A DNA stretch of 64,000 nucleotides from Elysia chlorotica (taxonomy: Eukaryota; Mollusca; Gastropoda; Plakobranchidae). The position numbers and the translations under genes were made by a program. The DNA lies in contig RQTK01000089.1 in the NCBI GenBank assembly GCA_003991915.1, positions 770,382-834,381 on the forward strand, written 5' to 3'. Positions 23,523-35,342 of the stretch are shown here, in pieces (the stretch's first letter is position 1; each line of letters opens with the position of its first letter). The notes below the pieces were generated by a model, which saw nothing but the letters and a program-made list of their open reading frames with translations, did not search any database and was not told the DNA's origin.

Positions 23523-23602
23523 CTCCCCCCCCCCCCCCCCTCTTTCTTTTCTAGCGTCCGCACTACCTCCCCTAACTATCCCCCCCCCCCCCCCCCCCCC
23601 CT
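23523..23602 (+). repeat. Two poly(C) runs
   Basis: Runs of about 18 and 20 C residues lie about 40 bp apart (about 23523-23540 and 23581-23601). The second is directly followed by a T run. They can be sites of assembly error. Confidence 0.93.
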
Positions 23603-23744
23603 TTTTTTTGCTAAGGCACGGGCTTTACTAATTTTTAATTGACTCCCTAAGTATGGAATACAGATAATTATGCTTGAACGCTAGTGCACATTTCCTTACA
23701 GATCGCCCTCGCTTTAATTACGGGGCCTGCTATCGCACATCCTC

Positions 23745-24095
23745 AACTGTGCATTTGGCATGTCCGAACCGCGACTTCCTGTCTGGCTGGGTCGGTGTGA
23801 GTCCTGGCTACCCCACATTGGGGTCCCATCGCCGTATGGGACTTTCTGTAAGACCAGGAGACGATCTTCGCTTTCTCCGTATAAAGCACAGGTAGAGCGC
23901 TCGGATTCAATGCGGAATACTTGGGTTCCATGAGGTGACAAACACATTAAGTCTATTGGATCTCGTCCCGTCTGATTGGATCAGTGACATTAAAAAATAA
24001 CATGAGGGCGGAGACATGCGTGTAGTCGTCATGGTGTATGTGAACTGTCTCTGTGTGGCAGCCTGTACACAATATTCAGACAGGCTTCATAAAAA
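23745..24095 (+). mobile_element. Two diverged SINE-like fragments
   Basis: The first has tggctgggtcggtgtgagtc (23784) and a region related to 14645-14710 in opposite orientation. The second (23955-24090) has gtctgattggatcagtgaca, gtcatggtgtatgtgaac, tgtctctgtgtggcagcc and tattcagacaggcttc. Both are old copies. Confidence 0.5.
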
Positions 24096-24285
24096 TTATA
24101 TCTAGAGACCTACCCCTCACCCCTACATGAGAATTTAGGAAAACTAGGCTTTACTTTTTTTTTAACCGAAGCACCACATCCTGTACAGTAGGCCTATACA
24201 CATGACTGCGTTATGTTTTCGTTGGAAGCCAAAAAGACTCCAAACTAATTATAATTAGGTTTATTCAATATCTGGAAAGGTGTCC

Positions 24286-24355
24286 AATAACTCAGTTGGT
24301 AGAGCGCTAGGCTGGGGAGCAGGGCACTTAAGATTTAATCCTTTACTTGACAGAG
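24286..24355 (+). mobile_element. tRNA-like SINE head
   Basis: The A-box-like aactcagttggtagagcgct is well preserved, while the B-box position reads agatttaatcct. No family core follows. It may belong to a second tRNA-derived family, like those at 50150 and 56868. Confidence 0.5.
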
Positions 24356-24593
24356 TGCCGCGGCCTCTATATACGGTTCATGATGTATAAGGAGATATAT
24401 CAAAGAATAAACAGCGACGAAAAAACAACATCACTTAATTGAAGAAATATTTACATTACATCTATTATTTGCCCAAAACTTTGAAACAAGATCTGTTGTT
24501 GGTTTTTTGTTGTTGTTTTTTTTAGTTTGACGAAACAAACAAAACAGACAGCCTGATAATTTAATGTAATAATTAGGCGGGCTTTAAAATTTC

Positions 24594-24665
24594 GTTTTTT
24601 TTTGTTTTTTTTTTTGTTTTTTTTTTTTTTTTTTTTTTTTTTTTTGTTTTTTTTTTTTTGTTTGT
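24594..24665 (+). repeat. Poly(T) tract with G interruptions
   Basis: About 70 bp of T runs is broken by single G residues. It could be a decayed poly(A) tail of a minus-strand retroelement, but no element body is recognised beside it. Confidence 0.85.
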
Positions 24666-25254
24666 TTCAAGAGCTACATAACACATGATGCTATGTTTTT
24701 CTAACTCCTTTTTACACACTGAATTTTAATTAATGTTTGCCTATGTTGCTTAAGCCTTTTTATCTAAATACAAAAGCATACAACGTTTCAATGTGTAGAA
24801 AATGAGAAAATGAAAAACAGATGTATTGAACGACCAATACCAATATAGATGAAGTTCATGACAAACCCAGGTAGATAAACGAAAATGGAGTTTTAACAAT
24901 TATGAGTTACATAACTTACACAGGCACGAAAAGCAAATTAATTGTACGCCAAATATTATAATCTCTATTTTTTTTTAAAGAACAAAATAATACAACAGTT
25001 ATAAAGTAGACTATTTAATTAAATTGCTTCACAAGGAAGCAAAAGAAAAAAGAAATAGTGATATAGATAGAAGTTTATAAAGAGCAGATTAACATACAGT
25101 ACATGTATTCAGCAAGCTGGGATCTGGGCTGGTTGATGACTACTGAATACAATTTATGGAGATAATTAACGAAACTATTTCTTGTCCTTTATTCGCAAGA
25201 AGGGTCCTATAGTGTAGGGCGCAATTGTCTTGACCAGCTTGCAGTGGTCACTGA

Positions 25255-25488
25255 AATCCCAGCTGGACATGACGATTAGTACATTACAATAATTATACAG
25301 CTGGACATGACGATTGGTACATTACAATAATTATGTAACTGGTGAGTTCAGACCGGACACTGCACCAAGATGGACCATGTTCTTAGATAACTTCTATGAA
25401 CCTCAGTCTGAGTTTAATGGCTCCGACATCTCAATAAATGTAGACCTCAGTCTGAGTTTAATGATTCCGACATCTCAATAAATGTGCT
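25255..25488 (+). repeat. Two different short tandem duplications
   Basis: One segment, cagctggacatgacgatt then gtacattacaataattat, occurs twice (25260-25297 and 25300-25336). A second, cctcagtctgagtttaatg then ccgacatctcaataaatg, occurs twice (25396-25439 and 25447-25485). The copies differ by only a few bases. Confidence 0.85.
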
Positions 25489-25699
25489 AGAGACTTTGCG
25501 ATCCACAGACAGATAATAGATGACTTAATGACGCCACAAATGCATGAAAATTTCTAATGACTAATTAACTACTTGACTCTCATTGTCTAAGGTAAAGCTA
25601 TGTTGGATTTTCGGCTGTTTGGTGACGATGTAGAGCCCCTTACCCATAGTTTCCGTTTTGTTTTTAAACATTTATTTTCTACGTCGTCTCGTCCTAATT

Positions 25700-25978
25700 T
25701 GGAGTGTGGGGGTAAGCTAACTAGCCAATCTGTATAGCGTTGGTCTCTCGATCGGCCGAAACCCACGGTCCCTAAAAAATGTATTTCTACGAGATCTAGT
25801 TGGATCGGCATCAGTTTGATTTTACTGGCTGGGACAGAGGTCATGTCCCCTCACAGTCTCTGTATGGCAGCGCATACAATTGTCAGACGTCAGTCTTGGG
25901 GCCCGTCAAATGGTATAGCCTGTATAGTGCTAACTTTGGACGTTAATCAACCCACTCAACTCAAACTCTCAAGTCCAT
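25700..25978 (+). mobile_element. Near full-length SINE
   Basis: A degenerate head (about 25705-25775) leads to gttggatcggcatcagttt, ctgggacagaggtcatg, tctgtatggcagcgcat, attgtcagacgtcagtct, tatagcctgtatagtgct and ttggacgttaatcaacc. It ends in a (caact)n-like tail. The core is intact in order. Confidence 0.82.
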
Positions 25979-26552
25979 TGTTATTAGTACATTGTAGAGG
26001 TTAGTGTACCCCGCGAACAGGAATGTGGAAACTAGTCACATAGCTCGGCCTTGCGTAGTACTGTACCAGACCAACCAAGGATGGTGTGTGTGTGTGTGTG
26101 GGGGGGGGGGTGATTTCGGCCATCTGGTGAGACAATGAGGATTAGCACCTCGTGTGGTCAGCCGTAAGGCCCTGGACTATGGAGATTAGTTCAATACGGA
26201 TGGCGCACCGAGTGATCTGCATTCTAGGGGGGTAAGTACAATTATACACTTAGACCCCCCACTAATTGTACTTTGTACTGTTTTAAAAATACACTTGGTC
26301 GCTGGTCTAGGGTTTGTGGTGAGGTTGAAGTTACTACACTAGGTCTACCAGTTGGAGCAATTAGAGTGTATTCATGAGTACATGACTGTGTAGGCCCTAA
26401 TGGTGGTTGGGGAGATCAGTAGATAGACACTAAGCCCTCCCTGCGGGGGAAATTGTATAGGGTTCGAGTGAGTGAAATGCTGATGGGATTTTTGTTCGTT
26501 AGATTATCATCGTGGTTGTAAGATTTTGGAAAGTGCGATTATAATGGCACAG

Positions 26553-26618
26553 TTCAGTAGTTAATGCTCTTGACTGATCAGCAAGTGGTATGAAATTCGA
26601 ATCTCAGCTGGTGAAACT
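26553..26618 (+). mobile_element. tRNA-like SINE head
   Basis: An A-box-like ttcagtagttaatgctcttg and a B-box-like aaattcgaatctcag are spaced as in a tRNA. The SINE core does not follow. Confidence 0.45.
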
Positions 26619-26731
26619 ATTTGTCTATGTTTCTTTTGAGAACCGAAGAGACCTAAAACTAATTAACGATTACAATATGGGATAAATATGAAGGGTTTTG
26701 TTGGCTCAAATTACAGGATTGGATGACATTG

Positions 26732-26733
<2 letters not shown>

Positions 26734-26806
<73 letters not shown>

Positions 26807-26807
26807 C

Positions 26808-26867
<60 letters not shown>

Positions 26868-26939
26868 NNNNNNNNNNNNNNNNNNNNNNNNNNNNNNNNN
26901 NNNAGAGACAGAGAGAGAGAGAGAGACAGAGAGAGAGAC

Positions 26940-26988
<49 letters not shown>

Positions 26989-27160
26989 GAAAGGTATAGA
27001 GAGAGACAGACAGATAGAGAGATAGGGGGAGAGATAGAGAGAGAGGCAGAGAGAGATAGATAGAGAGAGATAAAAAGAGAGACAGAGAGATAGAGAGAGA
27101 CATACAGAGAAAGAGACACAGAGAGACAGAGGGCGATAGGCAGACACGCCAGACAGACAG
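26734..27160 (+). repeat. (GATA)n, gap, then (GA)/(GACA)n
   Basis: GATA repeats run from 26734 to a 36-base N run (26868-26903). After the gap come GACA units (about 26943-26987) and mixed GA/GATA sequence. The predicted minus-strand proteins are pure repeat. Confidence 0.97.
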
Positions 27161-27269
27161 ACAGAAATCTTATTTTAACCACTTAGAAAAGTCATATAAA
27201 ACGGTTTTAAAATGACTGAAATAGACAAAAGACTAGAATCGGAACATCTGTACAAGATGGGAAGACAAG

Positions 27270-27600
27270 ACGGTAGCATGTCGCGGGGAGATCTAAGTGG
27301 GCGGGGCTAATGTTTACCTGCACGCTTACCACAAACCAAACTCGGCACCTGGTTGGTTGAGTGGGCTTTACTGCCGGTAGAGCCGAGAGGGGGCGGGGAT
27401 TAGGCCACTGGCGTGTGAAGAAAGCGGGGGAGAGAAGGGGAGAGAAGGGAGGGGGTAATAGCCTTACGGAGCGTTGAGATTACCTGCCCTGCATCGGAAA
27501 ATATTGTCAGTGGCGACAAGCCTATGGTTCGGTGTGGTCTACGGTGGAACGATCTTACTTCTGTTGAGTGTGTGCCTGTGTGTCGCATAAACTCACAGAT
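27270..27600 (+). promoter_or_regulatory. GC-rich candidate promoter with two GC boxes
   Basis: Perfect GC boxes GTGGGCGGGGC (27298-27308) and GGGGGCGGGGAT (27389-27400) lie in a GC-rich block of about 300 bp. This block directly follows the microsatellite and precedes AT-rich DNA. A canonical donor GTAAGT occurs at 28275-28280. Together these could mark a promoter and a 5' non-coding exon, possibly of the Sp gene. Nothing in the sequence links them directly. Confidence 0.35.
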
Positions 27601-27927
27601 ATAGTGATTTGCGACACAGATCTAAGGGTTATTCTGTGGAGAGATAGTGATCTAGTCAAGATCTAGATTTAGGCTATAAAATATCGAGATCCACTTGATT
27701 ATATTATTTCTACACTACACCGTGCTTACAGATAGAGATCTAATCTGGACAAAGCTGTAGATCTATATCTACATATTCTGGATTTTATTGTTTCTTCTAA
27801 TTCGTGATTTGGAGATGTTTTTGGAGACGGAGAGCTACTATAGATAATACTATATTATCCGTTCTGTGGAAATGTATATATAGACTAAGAGCTCATCTAG
27901 ATAACATTAACCTAGATCTAGATACAT

Positions 27928-28205
27928 CAACATTGGATTTATTGTTTGTAAATCGTGCTTTAGACTTGTTTTCTTAAATTTCACCAAGAGAAGAAACAGA
28001 AGGATTCGTTTCACAATCACTCTGGGATATAATCAAATTTTGATTCTGTTGGGGAGCTGTTCTTTCAACATTGGATTTATTGTTTGCAAATCGTGTTTTG
28101 GATTTTTTTCACCAAGAGAAGGAGCAGAAGAATTTGTTTCACGATCATATGATTCTGGGATACAATCAAATCTTGATTCTGTTGGAGAGCTGTACTTTCC
28201 TCAAG
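27928..28205 (+). repeat. Two-copy tandem repeat of about 137 bp
   Basis: The segment starting caacattggatttattgttt and continuing with caccaagagaag, gtttcac, gatcat/aatcac and caaat.ttgattctgttgg is present at 27928-28063 and 28066-28200. The second copy carries small indels. The short open frame at 28040-28243 spans the junction and is not supported as a gene. Confidence 0.85.
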
Positions 28206-28274
28206 AGAAATCAATGAATGCTACAAGAATTATGGAGATTTAAAAATCTCTGTATCACAGTATACAGTGAGCAA

Positions 28275-28280
28275 GTAAGT
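28275..28280 (+). other. Candidate 5' splice donor
   Basis: A perfect GTAAGT followed by ATG occurs at the end of the region that begins with the GC-box block. The downstream minisatellite units begin in a similar way (gtgagtatgat). It is weak evidence alone, because such hexamers occur often by chance. Confidence 0.25.
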
Positions 28281-28379
28281 ATGATCAATGCAGAAATATA
28301 CAGTATTGAAAACCCCACCTGCATTCAATGCAGTATGGTATATTTATAAACAGCATGTATATAATGTTCCTAATCTCAG

Positions 28380-31300
28380 CAATATGAATGTGTCTACTTA
28401 TTACGAACGTGTAGGCCTATCATATCACTGATCCCACGATTCGAGGAATTATGATAAAGGTTTATAAATATTATAATATTCCTAAACTCACCTACATAAT
28501 TATGAGGGAGTCTAATGAATACATGTATCTTTTACTAACCCCACCGACGTGTGAGTATGATGTTTGATATAATAATTATGCAATATTCCTGGACCCACGA
28601 ATATGCTATCACTAACTCCGACAATATATCACTAACTCAATTTGATATAATTTTATATATAATAATGCAATATTCCTGGACCCACGAATATGCTATCACT
28701 AACTCCAACAATATGTGGGTAACCATGATACAGATGTATAAATCCACTACAATGTATCACAAACTCCAACAATATGTGAGTAACTATGTTACGGATTTAT
28801 AAATACACTACGTGTATCACTAACCCCAAGAAAATATAAGTGACCATGATACAGATTTATGAACCATCTACATGTATACCAACTCCAACAATATGTAACC
28901 ATAGTGTAGATTTATAGATCCACCAAATTATCACTATCCCCAAAAATATGTGGGTAAGCATGATACAGATTTTAAAATACGCTACATGTATCACTAACCC
29001 AACCAATATGTAACCATGATACAGATTTATAAATACACTATACTTGTATAATGTATGTATCACTAACCCCAACAATATGTGATTACTCATGTTATAGATT
29101 TATAAATGCACTATATAATGTATCACTACGCCCAACAATATGTTATTGGGCATGATACACATTTCTACACTATCACTAACCCCACCATTTTGCGAAAAGA
29201 TCTAGGTATAATACAGATATTTCGCATATTATTACTAACCTCACCAATTTGTGAGTATCACTAAAGATCTAGATATGATACATATCTTTCGCATATTATT
29301 ACTAACCAATACGTGAGCATCACTGAGACATGTGGGGCCTAATCTATTTATATGCCCACCATATGTAAGTATGATATCGATGTATAGACGTATACCATAC
29401 AAACCTCACCAATGTGAGAACGATATAGATCTATACCCCATATCAACCTCACCAATGCGATTATGATAATAGATCTATACACCATACTAACCTCAACACC
29501 AATGTGATTATGATATAGATCTATACACCAAATTAACCTCAGCAATATGATTATGGTATAGATCTATACACCATACTAACCCCACCATGTGCATGATATA
29601 GATCTATACACCATATTAATCTCACCAATGTGATTATGATATAGATCTATACACCATATTGACCTCACTAATGTGATTATGATAAAGATCTATACACCAT
29701 ACTAACACCACCAATGTGATTATGATATAAATCTATACACCATATTAACCTCACCAATGTGATTATGGTATAGATCTATACACCATATAAACCTCACCAA
29801 TGTGATTATGGTATAGATCTATACACCATATTTAACTCACCAATGTCATTGTGATATAGATCTATACATTATACTAACCTCACCAATATGAGTATGAGTA
29901 TGGTATAAATATATACACCATATTAACATACCACCGCACCAATATGAGTAAGATATCGATATACATTATACTAACCTCTTCATGTGCATGATACAGATCT
30001 ATACACCATATTAACCTCACCAATATGAGTAAGATATATAGATCTATACATCATATTAACATCACCACCAATGTGAGTACAATGTAGATCTATAACCTCA
30101 CCAATATGAGCGTGATATACATCTGTACATCATACTTACCTCACCAATGTTTGTATATGATATAGATCTATACACCATATTAACCCCAGCAATGTGATTA
30201 TGATCACGATGTATTCATCATTTTAACCTCACCAATCATACTAACCTCACCAATATGAATATGATATAGATCTATACACCATTATTGACTTCACCAATAT
30301 GATTATGATATAGATCTATATACCGTATGAAGACCACCGATGTGATTATGATATAGATTTATACACCATATTAACCTCCCCAATTTTGGTACGATATAGA
30401 TCTATACACCATATCAACCTCATCATGTGTACAATATAGATCTATACACCATATTAACCCCACCAATGTGAGTATGATATAGATCTATACACCATACTAA
30501 CACCACCAATGTGAGTATGATATAGATCTATGCACCATACTAACCTCATCATAATTATGCTTGATATAGATCTATACACCATACTAAACCCACCAATGTG
30601 AGTATGATGTAGATCTGTACACGATGTTGAGCTCATCAAAATGTGTACGATATAGATCTATACACCATATTAATCTCACCAATGTGAGTATGATATAGAT
30701 ATATACGCTATACTTATCCCATCATGGGCATGATATAGATCTATACACCATTAGAACCTCACGAAATGTGGGTTGAAAAAGATCTATACACCATATTAAG
30801 CCCACCAATACGAATATGATATAAATCTATACACCGTACTAACCTCCTGCTACACAACATTGCTAACCTCACCAAAATGTGAGCAAGATAAGCAAGATAG
30901 AGATCTACACCAATGTTATGAACATGAAAGAGCTCTGTACTCTATTCCTAACTTCACCAATATGTGGGCAGGAAAGACACAGATTAATATAATACATTAT
31001 ATTCCTCACCCATATCGCGTGAGTAATGAGATGACATGATACATAGTACAAAGACAAAAATAGCTAACCTCATCAATATATGACTATGTATGATACAGAT
31101 TCATATCTATACAGTGTCACTATACCCATTTGTCTATTACTCTATATCTTCCAAATACTTCACTTTGAGTATGATAGACAGATCTGACATCTATTTCTAA
31201 TCGCAACAATAATTATGTGAGCACGATATTGTATATATTCTATTCCTACCATCAATATGTGAATATGATTCAGGTTTTAATTCTACTTTTAACATCAACA

Positions 31301-31840
31301 ATAATTATGTGGGTAGGCCATATGATTGATTCCTAACATCGTTATTAATTAACATTGGTATGGTTGGGGTTATTTTTCTACTTTAAACATCAACAATAAT
31401 TATATGGGTATGATTGAGGTCTATAACATATTCATAACATCATTATTAATTATATAAATATGATTGGGGTTATTATTAGACTTCTAACATCAACAATAAC
31501 TGTTTGGGTACGCTTGAGAACTATAATCTATTCATAACATCATTATTAATTAAATTAGTATGATAGAAGTCTATAACATATTCATAAAATAATTTTTAAT
31601 TATATGTGTCCGCTTAAGGTCTATAACCGATTCCTAACATAATTATTAATCATGTAAGTATGATTGAAATCTATAACCTATTCCTAACTTCACCAATAAT
31701 TAGGGGCTATGATTTAGGTCTATAATCTATTCCTAACATCAATATTAATTACGTTGGTATGATTGAGGTATATAACATATTCCTAACATCAACAATAATT
31801 ATGGGTATGATACATATTTGCCTCATTCCTAACGTTATGG
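28380..31840 (+). repeat. 3.4 kb minisatellite array, unit about 43 bp
   Basis: Dozens of units follow the pattern gatatagatctatacaccat, then attaacctcaccaatgtgag/tta, then tatg. The most regular region is about 29380-30850, with a 43 bp period and near-invariant TAGATCTATACACCAT. The units on the left (28380-29300) and right (30850-31840, near 60 bp period, with taacatcaacaataattatg) are more diverged. No strand has sustained coding potential. Many units carry TACTAAC- or GTGAGT-like motifs. Confidence 0.93.
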
Positions 31841-31908
31841 GAACATGTAACAGCTATCAGTGACTCAGTCGCCGTGTAGGATGCTCCTTGCTAACCCAGC
31901 AGACCTGG

Positions 31909-31913
<5 letters not shown>

Positions 31914-31970
<57 letters not shown>
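31914..31970 (+). repeat. (GA)n microsatellite
   Basis: Nearly perfect GA dinucleotides for about 57 bp, just outside the minisatellite array. Confidence 0.97.
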
Positions 31971-31973
<3 letters not shown>

Positions 31974-32337
31974 TTTAACTATGCGAGCTTGCATCAAGAA
32001 ACCTACGAAAATGACGTAAGCGCTGAGCGAGTAACAAATATTGCGTGTGTTACTTATGGTTATTGATCTACTCACATTGATCCATTTTTTTTAACCGTCG
32101 CTTTCGGACTTAACAGACTATCAATATAATTCATTTTACTAAATACATGACCTGTAATTACTATTTTATCGCAGTCTACACGCTTACTACCCAAAGGCAG
32201 TTCTTGTGAAGACTATGATTATTGTGTTTTTATTGTCCCTGCACAGCTCAAAGCCCTGCTTCCTCATCCACTGATCTTGTACCAAATCTAATAATACATT
32301 ACCTTATTTTTAAAATGTTGAAATGGGAAAAAAAGCT

Positions 32338-32414
<77 letters not shown>
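32338..32414 (+). repeat. (AAC)n microsatellite
   Basis: Perfect trinucleotide repeat of about 25 units, which produces the poly-threonine frame seen here. No gene is supported. Confidence 0.97.
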
Positions 32415-32449
32415 AAAGACCGTCGTTTCCTCTTAGATAAAAAAAAAAC

Positions 32450-33594
32450 CAGATCTACACCGAGTGGAAAAAATTGGCAATCGTCTTTTATTTTTATCTA
32501 GAACAAATACTAAACTAAAAAAAGAACAACAACAAACATATTTGTTTTCTTTAGAAATGCATAGACTAAATCTCTTTTTAAATAATTACGTCTAATTACT
32601 TTTTGAAGTACAGTGCATTTTTTACAATAAATAACGTTTTTCCCTTCGCACACTTACCATGCTTCCTTATCTTAGAAAGCCAAGTGACCAATTTGGACAA
32701 AATTAGATATGTATTATCATAGTAATTTACCTTACTCAATTTTTTTCTTTAGTGGGAGAAAATGAAACTATTGAACTGTACGTATGTTTATTTTTCACAC
32801 CACAAATGCTGCAATAACATAAAATGTCCTAACTGTACGATCCACCGTTATAATTATGAGGTTTTTAAATTACATATTGTGAGTTTCTAAAATTGAAAAA
32901 TGGGGAGGTTGGGATGGGGTGGGGGATAGAGCAATAGGAGTATAGTGTTCAAATGAATTATATATTTTCACCAAATGTCTGTAACTGCAACTTTAATTTA
33001 ATTAGGTGACTACATCATCTGTTATATCATTTTTAATAACATGAGTTTGACTCGTATTCTCTACGACCCCCTGCCCCTCCCTTTTCCCATTTTCTCTTTT
33101 ACCCACCTTCTGTTTTTTTTCATGAAAATATGCAAAAAAACCCTTATCTTTTATTAATTTTCAAAAAATGCATAGATGCACCGCAAAATAATGCGCGCTC
33201 ATGTAACATAGATCGTGCATAATGCGATATTAAAAGGTACTGTCGTGTCACATTTAGAACAATTTGCGTTAACTAATCTGCGGGGATGAGCAGGTGAATA
33301 AATTAATTCTATACGGTCAAAGGTATTTTTTATGGAATTAGTTTTAAGCCATGGACCATTGTTTTACTTTGTTTGACTTGATAGCGTGCCACAGATTAAA
33401 ACAACTTCATATCCTGTGGGTGTTGCCTCTTGAAACCCTCGTTCATAACTCATGATGATCATTTTTTCAACCCTAGTTCTATAATAGTATCTGGATTCTG
33501 GATCTATTTCATAGAAAGTAAAGCTCAGACTAACCTACGATATTGTTTGCGAACAAAATTACACTGTACTAAAATTAACATAAGAGAGGAAACC

Positions 33595-33669
<75 letters not shown>

Positions 33670-34650
33670 CATTATCGTTATTTGTCCATTGTTGGTGGTG
33701 GAGGTTTGCAAGGTTGTGTAAAAAAGCATCAAAGTTGTCTTTTTAAAACATTTTATAATGCCATTGATAGATCAGAGTGTCGGTAAATAGATGGGTTAGT
33801 GCTATTGTCTGACGATTAGGAGGTCCTACATCCCATATCCAAATTACAGCAGTGGTTCTTCTACCTTTATATAGTTCTGTCATGTTTTTGGGAAAGCTAA
33901 CAAAGATCGTGTACATTGTAATAACAACACAACAACCTTGTTGTAACGCCCTAACTAGGCAACTCTCAACTGATATTTTTTTTAATATATCTTAATTCTG
34001 CGTTAAATCTTGTAAACCTAATTGTAGTAAAAATTGAATTCAATGTCCTACCGATTTTATTTTTTTTATAGTTTTTGTGAGGATCAAAACCTTTCTGAAT
34101 TAATTGTCTCCTTTAAAAGACTGGACCTACATGTAGATAATAGGAATTATCCAAATTTCGACCTGCTCATAGTTAGCAACGCTAGCTTTACGTCAGTTGG
34201 CTAGTTAGTTGGTATCTTCCATTTATTGCAGTTGTAGTTGCTAGATCATTTTTAAAAAGTTATTTATTCGTTTTTAGTACATTTCTTATCACTTTCTAAG
34301 GAGACCTAAACAGGTTTAGTGGTAGCGAACACGCCTTATTTTCAAAAGGTCCCCGAAACCATCATCGAGTGGGCCATTCATTTTTTGTATAGGGGAGATA
34401 GTGGCGAATATTTCATTCTATATTTTACTTCTACTATTGGTTTTAAGGTAATGAATGGTGCGTAGGCCTATTATCATTCTAAACTAAAATATGCGAAATC
34501 TGATAACAGGTAGATGAAAATATTTTTGTCAATGATAAAAGCCTAATATTAGCCATGACGGCAATCGCTTGGACTTACATTAAACTGTAAGGTTAAATAT
34601 GATATCTAAAATCTAAAAACATTGTTCTTTCGTCCCCAAAAAGTCTTTGC
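32450..34650. other. AT-rich interval without recognisable gene
   Basis: Apart from the (ATT)n tract and isolated homopolymers, no SINE core, LINE domain or convincing exon is seen. A tRNA-like trace may lie at about 34312-34375 (gtttagtggtagcgaacac), without a clear B box. Confidence 0.5.
33597..33675 (+). repeat. (ATT)n microsatellite
   Basis: Near-perfect ATT/TTA trinucleotides over about 75 bp. This is responsible for the poly-tyrosine frame. Confidence 0.97.
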
Positions 34651-34654
34651 AGGA

Positions 34655-34872
34655 TGGGTTTCAGGGATTATGTCTGACAATTGTAACGTGCTGTCATAGA
34701 AACAATGCGGGGATACAAGGGTTCTTGTCTCAGTCGGTAACGTTATACTACCACCTCCAGGTCAGTTAGGGGATCCGCCAAGTACATTTTTGCCTGATCG
34801 TGGGATTGAACTGGGCACCTCCTGATTAGAAGTGGAATACTCTACCATTTGCAGCAGCTCGTCCTACTTAAA
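34655..34872 (-). mobile_element. Full-length SINE, minus strand
   Basis: In reverse order it shows the core (tgtctgacaattgtaacgtg, atacaagggttcttgtctc, acgttatactaccacctcc). It then has a tRNA-like head whose B box is the complement of gggattgaactgggc (34801) and whose A box is the complement of ctaccatttgcagc (34848). Confidence 0.78.
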
Positions 34873-35244
34873 ACTTTGCTACTGCCGTCACCGAAACATG
34901 CAGCCTTGTCACCTTTGAAGATAGGCGACATGAGTACGTGTACTTATAATGGTCCAAATAAGATGGCATGGCCCAATCACACAAAACATCACACTTTTTC
35001 TAAGCCCGGTGGAAAAAAAGGGTTTTGAATTCACATTATTGCCGGTCAATCAACAAAATACAATCGACAGAGCTGAATAAGATACTGTACAAGAATCTAA
35101 TCTAAACCACCTTTTCTAGTCTCTGCCCATCCATTGCACTGTGAACGCCAGTGCTGCGTTACGTCCCTTTGAGACTTTTGTTTTAAAATGTACATGTTCG
35201 AGAGACATTGGTCGGTTTGTGTTCCCAGAACAATGTTGTCTAGT

Positions 35245-35342
35245 GACCGTAAGTACAACGTCGTGGTAGCTTACGACTCGTCGTTAGCCTTCTTATTCTT
35301 ATATCCTTACGAGTTGTAAGAGACGTTGTACTTACGTCCCTA
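35245..35342. mobile_element. Hairpin (foldback) element copy
   Basis: Outer 15 bp perfect arms lie at 35248-35262 and 35322-35336. Inner arms, ttacgactcgt (35271-35281) and acgagttgtaa with one mismatch, sit within them. The loop contains gccttcttattctta. The right end reads ttgtacttacgtccctag, like the end of the 69 bp array. Confidence 0.72.

Noticed and set aside
22395-23563. Ser/Leu-rich and Cys/Val-rich open frames
   Set aside because: They translate (CT)n and ACAGAC-type simple repeats, not a protein family.
28040-28243. 67-residue open frame in the candidate 5' exon
   Set aside because: It spans the junction of the 137 bp tandem repeat and stops before the possible donor; no family resemblance.
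28380-31840. CRISPR-like array
   Set aside because: There are no unique spacers between constant repeats; the units are contiguous and eukaryotic-style minisatellite in nature.
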